Made by a program: the position numbers and the translations under genes. This document shows positions 1 to 5,912 of a stretch of 5,912 nt of DNA, in pieces; position 1 is the stretch's first letter, and the number at the start of each line of letters is the position of its first letter. This DNA is from CAYZJV01 sp964478945 (GTDB lineage Bacteria > Spirochaetota > Spirochaetia > Sphaerochaetales > Sphaerochaetaceae). The notes beneath the pieces were generated by a model. That model had not been told where the DNA came from. It saw only the letters and a list, made by a program, of their open reading frames with translations, and made no database searches. The DNA lies in the NCBI GenBank assembly GCA_964478945.1, contig CAYZJV010000095.1:1-5912 (forward strand), read 5' to 3'.

Positions 1-35
1 ACAATCTGGTGCTCTACCATTGAACTACATCCACC
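1..35 (-). tRNA. tRNA-His (5' half only, cut by the window edge)
   Basis: Read on the minus strand from position 35, the sequence gives an extra G, a 7-nt acceptor strand GTGGATG, the TA linker, a D-arm (GTTC, loop AATGGTA, GAGC), A26, a 5' anticodon stem CCAGA and loop bases TTGT, where the window ends. The two visible anticodon bases are GU, which allows His, Asp, Asn or Tyr. The genome-encoded extra G before an acceptor strand starting GTGG is the hallmark of tRNA-His (the G-1 identity base), and the ATTGT loop context also matches tRNA-His(GTG). The third anticodon base, T-arm and 3' acceptor strand lie outside the window. It lies just downstream of rarA on the same strand but has its own promoter. 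Confidence 0.85.
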
Positions 36-80
36 AAGATGTCTTTGCAGTCCGGATCCACCAGCGCAAATCAACGTTGG

Positions 81-111
81 ATAATCTGCCCGATTCGAGT
101 CGTTTTGTCAA
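81..111 (-). promoter_or_regulatory. Promoter of the tRNA-His gene
   Basis: On the minus strand there is a perfect -35 hexamer TTGACA (106-111). The -10 is less certain: GATTAT at 81-86 (19-bp spacer, 4 of 6 consensus matches) or CAGATT at 83-88 (17-bp spacer, 3 of 6). Transcription would start near position 75, leaving a 5' leader of about 40 nt before the mature tRNA end at 35, a normal length for RNase P processing. The site lies in the 103-bp gap between the rarA stop codon and the tRNA, so the tRNA need not depend on read-through from rarA. No hairpin with a T-run separates rarA from this promoter. Confidence 0.6.
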
Positions 112-138
112 TAGTATTGGACGGAACTTGTCGAAATT

Positions 139-2334
139 TTATCCGGATGACAGTTGCGAACCAATATGACAGACGACTATTCCAGTCACGACTTTCCAGG
201 AAAATGTGGTGTTTCCGACACTTCTGAGCAGATTATCCAACAATGAAGGAACATCGATATCGTGTTTCCCTTGTCGCCATTGGGGTGCATAACTTCTTTC
301 GATCCATCTGCGCAATGCTTCTTGGGTGAGCAACCTTTGTTCCGTTCCCTTCACCAGTGCGATGGTCGGTTCCAGACCGAATTTTCTGAGGACATCGGCC
401 AGATCATTTTCATCCCATGACGAGAGGGGATTCCCTTCCTTTCCATAGATGAATTGCTCGGCCTTTTCCAACTCGCGCCGGACTGTGACATCACTTGCGA
501 CTTCGGACAATCGGGATCCCAAGGAAGGGATGGTCTGCGCGAATGCAAGTGTACCTGCTTTCGCCATCCGTTCGACCATGATCGGAAGGAGTTGTTCGGC
601 TTCTCCCAAGCGGGTGAATACATTCCTTCCCAAGAGGTGTTCGAACCGTAGTGACGGATCCAATGTGCCGAGCACTTTCCCTACGTCTCCCAACCGTATG
701 TCGGGACGTTCCACTTCATCGAGTGTTCCAGCATAGTGGGTCATGTGCCGGTAATGGGATTCCTGATCCGTTTGGGCCACCACCAATCCTTCGGGAACTT
801 TCCTGAAGGATTCCCAGACGAACAATCCGTGGCCCGCGTTGAGCACCAATATCCTGTCATGGCGTCGTATTCGGATGGATGAGAAGAGTTCCTCTCGTAT
901 GCGTTCGAGCAAGGTTCCCCTCTCTCCTATCGTCCGCTGAACCCAACGATCCCTCTGCGAGTCCCCCGGACCAAAGGTAAGGTGTTCCATCACATCATCC
1001 GGTACCACCGCTTCGAGTTGTGCCTCCCGTTTTTTCAATACATCCCCACGTATCCTCTTTTCATATCCTTGGTTGGAGGGATGGTAGAATACCTTGCCTT
1101 GAAGGGTTCCCGGAAGGTACTGCTGGGGAACCCAGTGATTGTGGTAGGCGTGTGGATACAGATAGCCTTCTCCGTGTCCGAATCCCTTTTTGTCCCTGCT
1201 TCCATCCTTCAGATGGTTGGGCACTTCAGCATCCTTTTCCTCTTCGATCGCCTTCAGGGCATCGAAGAATCCCATGGTGGTATTCGATTTCGCGGTGGTC
1301 GCGAGGTACAACGCCGCATGGGTGAGGTGGAACCTTCCTTCCGGAAGACCTATTCTTTCAAATGCCGCGGCATCGGCCTCCACGATTTGTATGGCGTTGG
1401 GATCGGCCAGTCCCACATCTTCACAGGCACTTATCATCATTCTACGGAATATGAATTTGGGGTCTTCCCCCGCCGATACCATTCTCGCCATCCAGTAGAG
1501 GGTCGCATCGGGGTCGCTTCCACGGATCGATTTGATGAACGCGCTGATGATGTCGAAATGGTAGTCGCCTTCCTTGTCATACAGGACCACTTTCCTTTGT
1601 ATGCTCTCCTCAGCCGCTTCCTTGGAGATCGAGATCGAAGCACCTTCGGGAGGGGGAAACGAATCGGAACTGGTCTCAACGGCGAGTTCCAAGGCATTGA
1701 GAAGGGATCTCGCATCCCCGTTCGCAATATCCACCAAGTGCTCGAGCGCTCCGGATTCGAAGAGAACCTTCCATTTCCCATACCCCCTCGAGCGGTCGGA
1801 AAGCGCTTGCAGTGCAATCCTGTGGAGGTCGTCCGGTCCGAGTGGAACAAGTTGAAAGATCCTTGAACGGCTCACAAGGGCTGAATTGACTTCAAAATAG
1901 GGGTTTTCCGTAGTCGCTCCCACCAGGATGAATGTACCGTTCTCAACCCATGGCAGCAATGCATCCTGTTGGCTCTTGTTCCATCGGTGGACCTCATCCA
2001 CGAAGAGTATGGTTCTTTTCCCATAGTGGGCCAATCTGCTTCTCGCCTCATCTATTTCGTAGCGAAGGTCCTTCACACCCGAGAGGACCGCATTCAATGT
2101 GGAGAAATGGCTGCGTGTGGTGTTCGCTATTACTCGGGCCAATGTGGTTTTTCCTGTTCCGGGTGGCCCATACAGGATGATGGAGGAGAGCTGATCCGCT
2201 TGTATGGCCCTTCTCAACAGTCGTCCTTTTCCCACTATATGGTCCTGTCCAACATATTCGTCCAGTGTGCGGGGACGCATCCGGTACGCGAGAGGTTGAT
2301 GTGTGTGGTCGAGTTGTTCTTCGAAGAGGTCCAT
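139..2334 (-). CDS. rarA: RarA/MgsA-type AAA+ ATPase fused to a C-terminal methyltransferase-like domain
   Basis: This is a 731-residue protein. Residues 1 to about 430 form a complete RarA (MgsA/WRNIP1 family), a clamp-loader-like ATPase that acts on DNA ends and gaps at stalled replication forks in the cytoplasm. Visible motifs are Walker A GPPGTGKTT (56-64), Walker B ILFVDEVH (109-116), sensor-1 GATTENP (139-145), an SRSR arginine-finger region (155-158), sensor-2 GDARSLLN (206-213) and the family signatures GDYHFDIISAFIKSIRGSDP (256-275) and YPHAYHNHWVPQQYLP (393-408). Ordinary RarA ends near here at about 420-450 residues. The extra roughly 290 residues include a Rossmann-like segment (RILVLNAGHGLF, 494-505; VVAQTD, 518-523) and KAGTLAFAQTIPSLGSRL (592-609), resembling class I methyltransferases but without a clear GxGxG loop. 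The same layout is known from cyanobacteria as a RarA/unknown-domain fusion. Start ATG lies 6 bp after a TATAAT box, with no Shine-Dalgarno site. Confidence 0.95.
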   Translation of the reverse strand: MDLFEEQLDHTHQPLAYRMRPRTLDEYVGQDHIVGKGRLLRRAIQADQLSSIILYGPPGTGKTTLARVIANTTRSHFSTLNAVLSGVKDLRYEIDEARSRLAHYGKRTILFVDEVHRWNKSQQDALLPWVENGTFILVGATTENPYFEVNSALVSRSRIFQLVPLGPDDLHRIALQALSDRSRGYGKWKVLFESGALEHLVDIANGDARSLLNALELAVETSSDSFPPPEGASISISKEAAEESIQRKVVLYDKEGDYHFDIISAFIKSIRGSDPDATLYWMARMVSAGEDPKFIFRRMMISACEDVGLADPNAIQIVEADAAAFERIGLPEGRFHLTHAALYLATTAKSNTTMGFFDALKAIEEEKDAEVPNHLKDGSRDKKGFGHGEGYLYPHAYHNHWVPQQYLPGTLQGKVFYHPSNQGYEKRIRGDVLKKREAQLEAVVPDDVMEHLTFGPGDSQRDRWVQRTIGERGTLLERIREELFSSIRIRRHDRILVLNAGHGLFVWESFRKVPEGLVVAQTDQESHYRHMTHYAGTLDEVERPDIRLGDVGKVLGTLDPSLRFEHLLGRNVFTRLGEAEQLLPIMVERMAKAGTLAFAQTIPSLGSRLSEVASDVTVRRELEKAEQFIYGKEGNPLSSWDENDLADVLRKFGLEPTIALVKGTEQRLLTQEALRRWIERSYAPQWRQGKHDIDVPSLLDNLLRSVGNTTFSWKVVTGIVVCHIGSQLSSG

Positions 2335-2340
2335 GGAGCG

Positions 2341-2369
2341 ATTATACGCTACGGTTCGGAACGAGACAA
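2341..2369 (-). promoter_or_regulatory. rarA promoter, predicted leaderless
   Basis: On the minus strand, TTGTCT (2364-2369, 4 of 6 -35 matches) and a perfect TATAAT (2341-2346) are separated by exactly 17 bp. Only six bases (CGCTCC, 2335-2340) separate the -10 box from the ATG at 2334, so the predicted transcription start is the A of the start codon or a base next to it. No Shine-Dalgarno sequence is present. It lies in the 52-bp gap after the lipoprotein stop codon, so rarA can be transcribed independently even though it follows the lipoprotein gene on the same strand. Confidence 0.7.
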
Positions 2370-2386
2370 CCGATCCCGGCAGGGTT

Positions 2387-3124
2387 TCACAATGTACCGA
2401 AGATGGTGATCCTGGGATCGTCGTATGCCGGAGCCATTGTTCTCAACAACGCCTCCTGGGATGTCATCGTTTCAATGAATCTGCGTATGAATTGGACGGC
2501 CACGGTCCGATGGATCGATTCTTCGATGGAGTCGATATGGGATTCTTCATTTTCAGGATACAGTCTATTGTTGGCCGCTGCATACGTGTTGTAGGTCCAA
2601 AGCAATTCGTTCCAGGCCTCCACCGCTTTTTTTCCGGTTTCCCCATTGAGCTGTTCGATGATCCAAATTTCGAGCTTGGTGGCGGCTTCCGAGGCGAAAT
2701 GGCGAGTGATCGCGTCTTCATCTCCTCCTATGATTTCGAATGGATCGTCGATGGGAATCGCCTGCTCAAGTGATTCTTTGTAAAATCCATGGACCTGTCC
2801 ACCGATCGAAGCCACCGCATCGACAACTTCCTTGAGGTATGATTCGAGCAACAGTTCGATACCGGGAATGGTGGCTACGGAATTGACGATGGGGACGGCT
2901 GAACCGGGGATCATCTGGGAAGCGGTCGGAGTCCAACGTTTGTTTTCGGAAAGGATGTTCGCCGACGCTTTCACCACCATATCGGTCATTTCAACCACTG
3001 CTTCGCGGGCAAATGCGATTTCTTCTTGGGTGCGTTGCACCACTTGTGTTTCCGTACAAGAGACCGCAAGGATGGTCGCGAGCAGCACAAGGATGATAGG
3101 GAATCTTGCAGGGATTGGTATCAT
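2387..3124 (-). CDS. Predicted lipoprotein, DUF4197-like
   Basis: This is a 245-residue secreted protein. Residues 1-22 form a signal peptide (MIPIPARF, then hydrophobic IILVLLATILA) ending at a relaxed lipobox LAVS-C with Cys23 as the predicted lipidation site, so it should be membrane-anchored on the periplasmic or outer face. The mature part is mostly helical and acidic. Residues 122-151 (AIPIDDPFEIIGGDEDAITR and onward) resemble the most conserved block of the DUF4197 family (Mt-DDa--IL-GgdDAaT-YF), and the following AVEAWNELLWTYNTY (167-181) and a C-terminal helix pair also fit. I place it there by eye, as a distant member. DUF4197 proteins have no established function. The start is set by the signal peptide. 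An upstream extension to 3391 would destroy the signal and run into the divergent gene. Start ATG has a TATAGT box 6 bp upstream and no Shine-Dalgarno site. It precedes rarA by 52 bp. Confidence 0.85.
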   Translation of the reverse strand: MIPIPARFPIILVLLATILAVSCTETQVVQRTQEEIAFAREAVVEMTDMVVKASANILSENKRWTPTASQMIPGSAVPIVNSVATIPGIELLLESYLKEVVDAVASIGGQVHGFYKESLEQAIPIDDPFEIIGGDEDAITRHFASEAATKLEIWIIEQLNGETGKKAVEAWNELLWTYNTYAAANNRLYPENEESHIDSIEESIHRTVAVQFIRRFIETMTSQEALLRTMAPAYDDPRITIFGTL

Positions 3125-3130
3125 GGAGAA

Positions 3131-3159
3131 ACTATACCACGGAGTGCCTCTTGAGAAAA
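3131..3159 (-). promoter_or_regulatory. Lipoprotein gene promoter, predicted leaderless
   Basis: On the minus strand, TATAGT (3131-3136, 5 of 6 matches to the -10 consensus) ends six bases (TTCTCC) before the ATG at 3124, placing the transcription start on or next to the start codon. A weak -35, TTTTCT (3154-3159), sits 17 bp upstream. It overlaps the -35 hexamer of the opposing promoter, so the two promoters probably cannot be occupied at the same time. The -10 box lies largely inside the left arm of the inverted repeat. Confidence 0.5.
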
Positions 3160-3178
3160 CACTTTCGCCGTGGTATAG
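3132..3178. repeat. Perfect 11-bp inverted repeat spanning the divergent promoters
   Basis: The left arm CTATACCACGG (3132-3142) and right arm CCGTGGTATAG (3168-3178) are exact reverse complements separated by 25 bp. A further inner AGTG (3143-3146) and CACT (3160-3163) extend the pairing if four bases (TTCG, 3164-3167) are looped out. The axis is at 3155. Each arm contains most of one -10 element, and the two proposed -35 hexamers meet at the axis. Both predicted transcription starts lie outside the repeat, so it would act as DNA, not as an RNA hairpin. A two-site operator for a dimeric regulator is one reading. Symmetric promoter architecture alone is another. Confidence 0.8.
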
Positions 3179-3179
3179 C
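3151..3179 (+). promoter_or_regulatory. MATE exporter promoter
   Basis: TTGAGA (3151-3156, 5 of 6 matches to the -35 consensus) and TATAGC (3174-3179, 4 of 6) are separated by exactly 17 bp. TAGCAT at 3176-3181 is an alternative -10 with a 19-bp spacer. Transcription would begin at about 3186-3189, at or just before the ATG at 3189. The -10 lies mostly in the right arm of the inverted repeat. Weak consensus at the last two -10 bases suggests a moderate or regulated promoter. Confidence 0.55.
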
Positions 3180-3188
3180 ATTGATGCG

Positions 3189-4562
3189 ATGGCTATCCCA
3201 TATATGAGGCAACTCAACGAAGGTCCGGTGAATGCGCAGATACTCAGGCTCTCGGTTCCCACGATGGTGGGTATGTTGCTGCAAGCCGTATACGATCTTG
3301 TCGATATGGTGTGGATAGGTTTCATTAGTCCTGCCGCAATAGCTGCAGCCACGCTCTTTTCCACACTGTTCTGGCTGGTGGAGGTACTCAATGAGATAGT
3401 GGGAACCAGTAGTGTGGCCTTGATCAGCCAAAGTTATGGTTCGGGGGATCTCGAACGTACTTCCCGCATCGCTCAACAGACGCTCACATTCAAATTCCTG
3501 GTGGCTCTTGTTGGCGCCGCGTTTTTGGCAATTACCCTCGATCCATTGTTGCGTTTCTTCACCAATGATGCGCAAGTGGTAGCCTATGGGATGGAGTATG
3601 GGCTTATCCGGGTGGTGTTCCTGCCACTTTTCTTTTCATCATATAGTGTGAATACGATTTTCAGATGTACCGGGGATGCCAAGACCCCTATGCGTTTGCT
3701 CGCAGGGACGGCGTTGCTCAATATGATCGCCGATCCTCTATTCATGTTCTCGACGATACCGGGAACGAGTATTCCCGGGTTTGGTTTGGGAATGCGGGGA
3801 GCGGCTATCGCTACGGTTTTGTCGATCACGGTTGCATTTGTCGTCGGGTTCATCCTGCTGTTGAAGGGAAAGGCTTCCGTCACAATCCGTATTTCGCAAC
3901 TGTTCCGGTTGGAGATCACCATCATGGCGAAATTATTCACCATTGGGCTTCCCTCCGGAATCACGTTGCTTCTCAGGAATCTTTCCATCACCATTTTTCT
4001 CAAGATGGTCGCGTTGTACGGTACCGGAGCAATCGCGGTTGCCGGGGTCGCCTTCCGGATATACAGTTTTGGAATGATGCCCGGCTGGGGTCTCATGATG
4101 GGCAGTGGTATAGTTATCGGCCACAGTCTCGGTTCCCGTGACCTCGATAGGGCTCGCGATGCGGTACGAATCTCCACTTTGGACTGCCTGATCTTCGTAG
4201 GGGTGATTGCTGTGGCAATACTCGCCTTTCCAAACAAGCTTCTGGCGCTATTCATGGGAGGATCTTCGGTTCCATCGGAAGGGACTTCCCTCATGTATGT
4301 GGTCGGCATCGCTTTGTTTGTAGGCGCGGCGATGAGTGGGATGGGAGCCGCATTCACGGGAGCGGGAATGAATCGACCGCTACTTTGGGCGAGTCTATTC
4401 GGACAATGGGGTGTGCTTGTTCCCTGGGCTTTGGTGGTCGGTTTGTTGATCGAAGTTCCCATAGTATGGTTGTGGGTGGCGTTGCTCGGAGGTGATGTCG
4501 CCGAACTATGGTTCCGTCGTCATCTTTACATGAAGACAAATTGGATAAGCCACCGGGTATGA
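3189..4562 (+). CDS. MATE-family multidrug/toxin exporter
   Basis: This is an inner-membrane protein of 457 residues, the usual size for MATE transporters (NorM/DinF superfamily), which export cationic drugs, toxins or metabolites by sodium or proton antiport. It is hydrophobic throughout, with about 12 membrane helices in two six-helix halves. Recognisable family features are the N-terminal LNEGPVNAQILRLSVPTMVG, YDLVDMVWIG in helix 1, FRCTGDAKTPM after helix 5, GLGMRGAAIATVLS, and the second-half TGAGMNRPLL. The substrate cannot be told from the sequence. The start is uncertain: ATG 3189 sits where the promoter predicts transcription begins, ATG 3204 (452 residues) is the alternative, and neither has a Shine-Dalgarno site. 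Earlier in-frame ATGs lie upstream of the promoter or inside the opposing lipoprotein gene. It diverges from the lipoprotein gene, and the BI-1 gene follows after 60 bp with no terminator between. Confidence 0.92.
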   Translation: MAIPYMRQLNEGPVNAQILRLSVPTMVGMLLQAVYDLVDMVWIGFISPAAIAAATLFSTLFWLVEVLNEIVGTSSVALISQSYGSGDLERTSRIAQQTLTFKFLVALVGAAFLAITLDPLLRFFTNDAQVVAYGMEYGLIRVVFLPLFFSSYSVNTIFRCTGDAKTPMRLLAGTALLNMIADPLFMFSTIPGTSIPGFGLGMRGAAIATVLSITVAFVVGFILLLKGKASVTIRISQLFRLEITIMAKLFTIGLPSGITLLLRNLSITIFLKMVALYGTGAIAVAGVAFRIYSFGMMPGWGLMMGSGIVIGHSLGSRDLDRARDAVRISTLDCLIFVGVIAVAILAFPNKLLALFMGGSSVPSEGTSLMYVVGIALFVGAAMSGMGAAFTGAGMNRPLLWASLFGQWGVLVPWALVVGLLIEVPIVWLWVALLGGDVAELWFRRHLYMKTNWISHRV

Positions 4563-4610
4563 GTTGACGAGAGGGTTGGAAAAGTGAGAAATTATGGGAA
4601 CAAGTGATCC

Positions 4611-4618
4611 GGAGGTGA
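4611..4618 (+). promoter_or_regulatory. Strong ribosome binding site of the BI-1 gene
   Basis: GGAGGTGA, an almost complete complement of the 16S rRNA 3' end, lies four bases before the ATG at 4623. It fixes the start. It also contrasts with the absence of any such site before the lipoprotein, rarA and MATE starts. Confidence 0.85.
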
Positions 4619-4622
4619 ACAT

Positions 4623-5330
4623 ATGACCGATCAGCGAGCTCAAATGCTTTCCCAAGTGAGGAACAGGGAACGAAGTATACTCAAGAATGTCTATTTGTGG
4701 ATGACTGCGGGTCTTGCGATGACCGGGGTCGTCTCCTATGCGGTGGCTACCACAGAGAGTCTCATGCGAATATTCCTTGGAAGCGGCATGGGATTTCTCT
4801 TCATCATCATCGCGCAATTCGCCTTGGTATTCTATTTGAGTGCACGCTTGCAAAAGATGACCTCCACGGCGGCGATTGCTTCCTTCATCGCCTATTCGGT
4901 GCTCACAGGAATCACGCTGTCGGTGATCTTCTATGCATATAGCGGACTTGTGATATCCCGGGCATTCTTCACCACCGCAGCTTCATTCGGAGGTATGAGT
5001 CTTTACGGGATGACCACAAAGCGTGATCTTGATGGAGTCGGTCATTACCTCATCATGGGACTTTGGGGCATCATCATCGCTTCATTGATCAATATGTTCA
5101 TCGGTAGTGCCAATGTCTATTACCTCATCTCCATCATCGGTGTGTTGGTCTTCCTTGGCTTGACCGCTTGGGACACTCAAAAGATTCGTCGCATGAACGA
5201 TGCGTATGGGTCCTCGATGGATGAGGAGACCTATATCAAGCTGTCCATCATCGGAGCACTTATGCTCTACCTCGATTTCATCAACATATTCCTCTTTTTG
5301 TTGAGGATTTTTGGACGAAGTGATAGATAA
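4623..5330 (+). CDS. Bax inhibitor-1 / YetJ-family (TMBIM) membrane protein
   Basis: This is a 235-residue integral inner-membrane protein of the Bax inhibitor-1 (UPF0005, YccA/YbhL/YetJ) family, with about seven membrane helices and a soluble, charged N-terminus (residues 1-20). Family hallmarks are SLYGMTTKRDL (126-136), GLTAWDTQKIRRM (179-191) and ALMLYLDFINIFLFLLRIFG (212-231). Asp184 in WDTQ and Asp218 in LYLDFIN match the two aspartates that form the pH-sensitive gate in Bacillus YetJ, a calcium-leak channel. Here the loop between them is about ten residues longer than in YetJ. Bacterial members are linked to ion leak or, for YccA, to FtsH protease control; which applies here is not visible. 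It has a strong ribosome binding site, follows the MATE gene by 60 bp and precedes the nitroreductase by 13 bp, so the three are probably an operon. Confidence 0.95.
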   Translation: MTDQRAQMLSQVRNRERSILKNVYLWMTAGLAMTGVVSYAVATTESLMRIFLGSGMGFLFIIIAQFALVFYLSARLQKMTSTAAIASFIAYSVLTGITLSVIFYAYSGLVISRAFFTTAASFGGMSLYGMTTKRDLDGVGHYLIMGLWGIIIASLINMFIGSANVYYLISIIGVLVFLGLTAWDTQKIRRMNDAYGSSMDEETYIKLSIIGALMLYLDFINIFLFLLRIFGRSDR

Positions 5331-5334
5331 GGAG
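5329..5334 (+). promoter_or_regulatory. Ribosome binding site of the nitroreductase gene, overlapping the BI-1 stop
   Basis: AAGGAG starts inside the BI-1 TAA stop codon (5328-5330) and lies nine bases before the ATG at 5344. It decides the start in favour of 5344 over the in-frame TTG at 5311, which lies inside the BI-1 gene. The overlap suggests translational coupling. Confidence 0.8.
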
Positions 5335-5343
5335 TTGCTGATT

Positions 5344-5904
5344 ATGGCCGAAGCATTGGAAGTTTTGCTGAACAGAAGATCTGTGCGGGATTTCACACAG
5401 GAAAAGATAGCCAAGGATGTGCTGGATCGGATTGTCGATGCGGGGCTCCATGCCGCGACGGCAATGAACCGGCAAAGTTGGTATTTGACAGTGGTTACAG
5501 ACTCAAGACTGTTGGCGGAACTCAGCAACGCGGTTGCCAATGTGTTGGTGGATTCTGGGGTGCCTTCGCTTGTCGAAAGGGGCCGTAGCAAGGATTTCAG
5601 CACATTCCATCATGCTCCTGCCGTGATATTCGTATCCTCTGATGGGAGTCATTATTCGTTGGCCGATTGTGCGAACGCCAGTCAGAACATGTGCCTGGCC
5701 GCAGCGGCTCTCGGTCTCGGTTCCTGTTATATCGGATCTTTTGTCCAGGCGTTCGATCATCCCAAGGGAAGACCGTTGCGTGATCGATTCGATCTTCCCG
5801 AAGGATATGATCCGGTGTTCGCAATTGCCATCGGTCATCCCTCCGAACCTGCTTCGGTGTTGGGACCCAAACAGCCCGAAAGGAAGGTTGCCTATATCGA
5901 CTGA
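5344..5904 (+). CDS. Nitroreductase-family FMN oxidoreductase
   Basis: This is a 186-residue soluble cytoplasmic flavoprotein, normal for the short nitroreductase group. Members bind FMN as homodimers and use NAD(P)H to reduce nitro compounds, quinones or other electrophiles; some act on flavins or enones. Family signatures are RRSVRDF (11-17) for FMN phosphate binding, AATAMNRQSWYLTVV (38-52, the usual A--A-N-Q-W motif), HHAPAVIFV (89-97), the helix NASQNMCLAAAALGLGSCYI (111-130) and DPVFAIAIGHPSEP (156-169). The C-terminal KQPERKVAYID matches the typical end (PR---e-v-). No signal peptide is present, and the substrate cannot be inferred. It is the third gene after the MATE exporter and BI-1 protein, with a ribosome site overlapping the BI-1 stop. 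Only eight bases follow the stop in this window, so no terminator can be judged. Confidence 0.93.
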   Translation: MAEALEVLLNRRSVRDFTQEKIAKDVLDRIVDAGLHAATAMNRQSWYLTVVTDSRLLAELSNAVANVLVDSGVPSLVERGRSKDFSTFHHAPAVIFVSSDGSHYSLADCANASQNMCLAAAALGLGSCYIGSFVQAFDHPKGRPLRDRFDLPEGYDPVFAIAIGHPSEPASVLGPKQPERKVAYID

Positions 5905-5912
5905 GCACAAGC

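Noticed and set aside
982..1866. Open frame of 294 codons on the + strand inside rarA
   Set aside because: It is antisense to a clearly conserved AAA+ gene, its translation has no recognisable domain and unnatural composition, and it has no ribosome site. It is a shadow of rarA codon use.
2832..3188. 5' extension of the MATE reading frame
   Set aside because: It would overlap the opposing lipoprotein gene by nearly 300 bp, add residues without similarity to MATE proteins, and start upstream of the proposed promoter.
3125..3391. 5' extension of the lipoprotein reading frame
   Set aside because: It would bury the signal peptide and lipobox inside the protein and run antisense through the MATE start.
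3584..4462. Open frame of 292 codons on the - strand inside the MATE gene
   Set aside because: It lies fully antisense to a well-supported exporter; the proline- and asparagine-rich translation matches no family and looks like a complement-strand shadow.
4564..4595. Possible promoter for the BI-1 gene (TTGACG, then AATTAT)
   Set aside because: The -35 is good (5 of 6), but the best -10 has only 4 of 6 matches at a poor 20-bp spacing. It was left unannotated, though independent transcription cannot be excluded.
5291..5306. CCTC...GAGG hairpin with a T-run near the end of the BI-1 gene
   Set aside because: It is a four-base stem, lies within coding sequence, and the T-run is in the loop and not after the stem, so it is not an intrinsic terminator.
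5311..5343. TTG start 11 codons upstream for the nitroreductase
   Set aside because: It lies inside the BI-1 coding sequence and lacks a ribosome site, whereas ATG 5344 has AAGGAG at good spacing and gives the usual family N-terminus.

Overview
The window is an ordinary, densely packed bacterial chromosome segment. It holds five protein genes, one partial tRNA gene and readable promoters. No mobile element, CRISPR array, phage gene or rRNA is visible. Base composition is near 50% GC. The gene families suggest a Gram-negative-type bacterium: a lipoprotein with a relaxed lipobox, a RarA with an extra C-terminal domain, a MATE exporter and a Bax-inhibitor-1 homologue. A spirochaete of the Sphaerochaeta type would fit, but that is a weak inference from gene families and not an identification.

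Layout. The left half reads leftwards: a lipoprotein related to DUF4197 (3124 to 2387), then a RarA/MgsA-type AAA+ ATPase fused to a methyltransferase-like domain (2334 to 139), then a tRNA-His cut by the window edge (35 to 1). The right half reads rightwards: a MATE-family exporter (about 3189 to 4562), a seven-helix BI-1/YetJ-family membrane protein (4623 to 5330) and a nitroreductase (5344 to 5904). The two halves diverge from a compact control region at about 3122-3189.

Regulation. The divergent region carries a perfect 11-bp inverted repeat (3132-3142 and 3168-3178) whose arms contain the -10 elements of two back-to-back promoters. The lipoprotein and rarA genes each have a TATAAT-like box ending exactly six bases before the ATG and no Shine-Dalgarno site, which predicts leaderless mRNAs. 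In contrast, the BI-1 and nitroreductase genes have strong Shine-Dalgarno sites, and the nitroreductase site overlaps the BI-1 stop codon. The tRNA has its own perfect TTGACA -35 element.

How the genes relate. RarA acts at stalled replication forks. The MATE protein, BI-1 protein and nitroreductase may form a stress or detoxification operon (efflux, membrane ion homeostasis, flavin-dependent reduction), but only their arrangement supports this. I see no clear previously undescribed multi-gene system. The most unusual signals are the symmetric divergent promoter and the leaderless starts.
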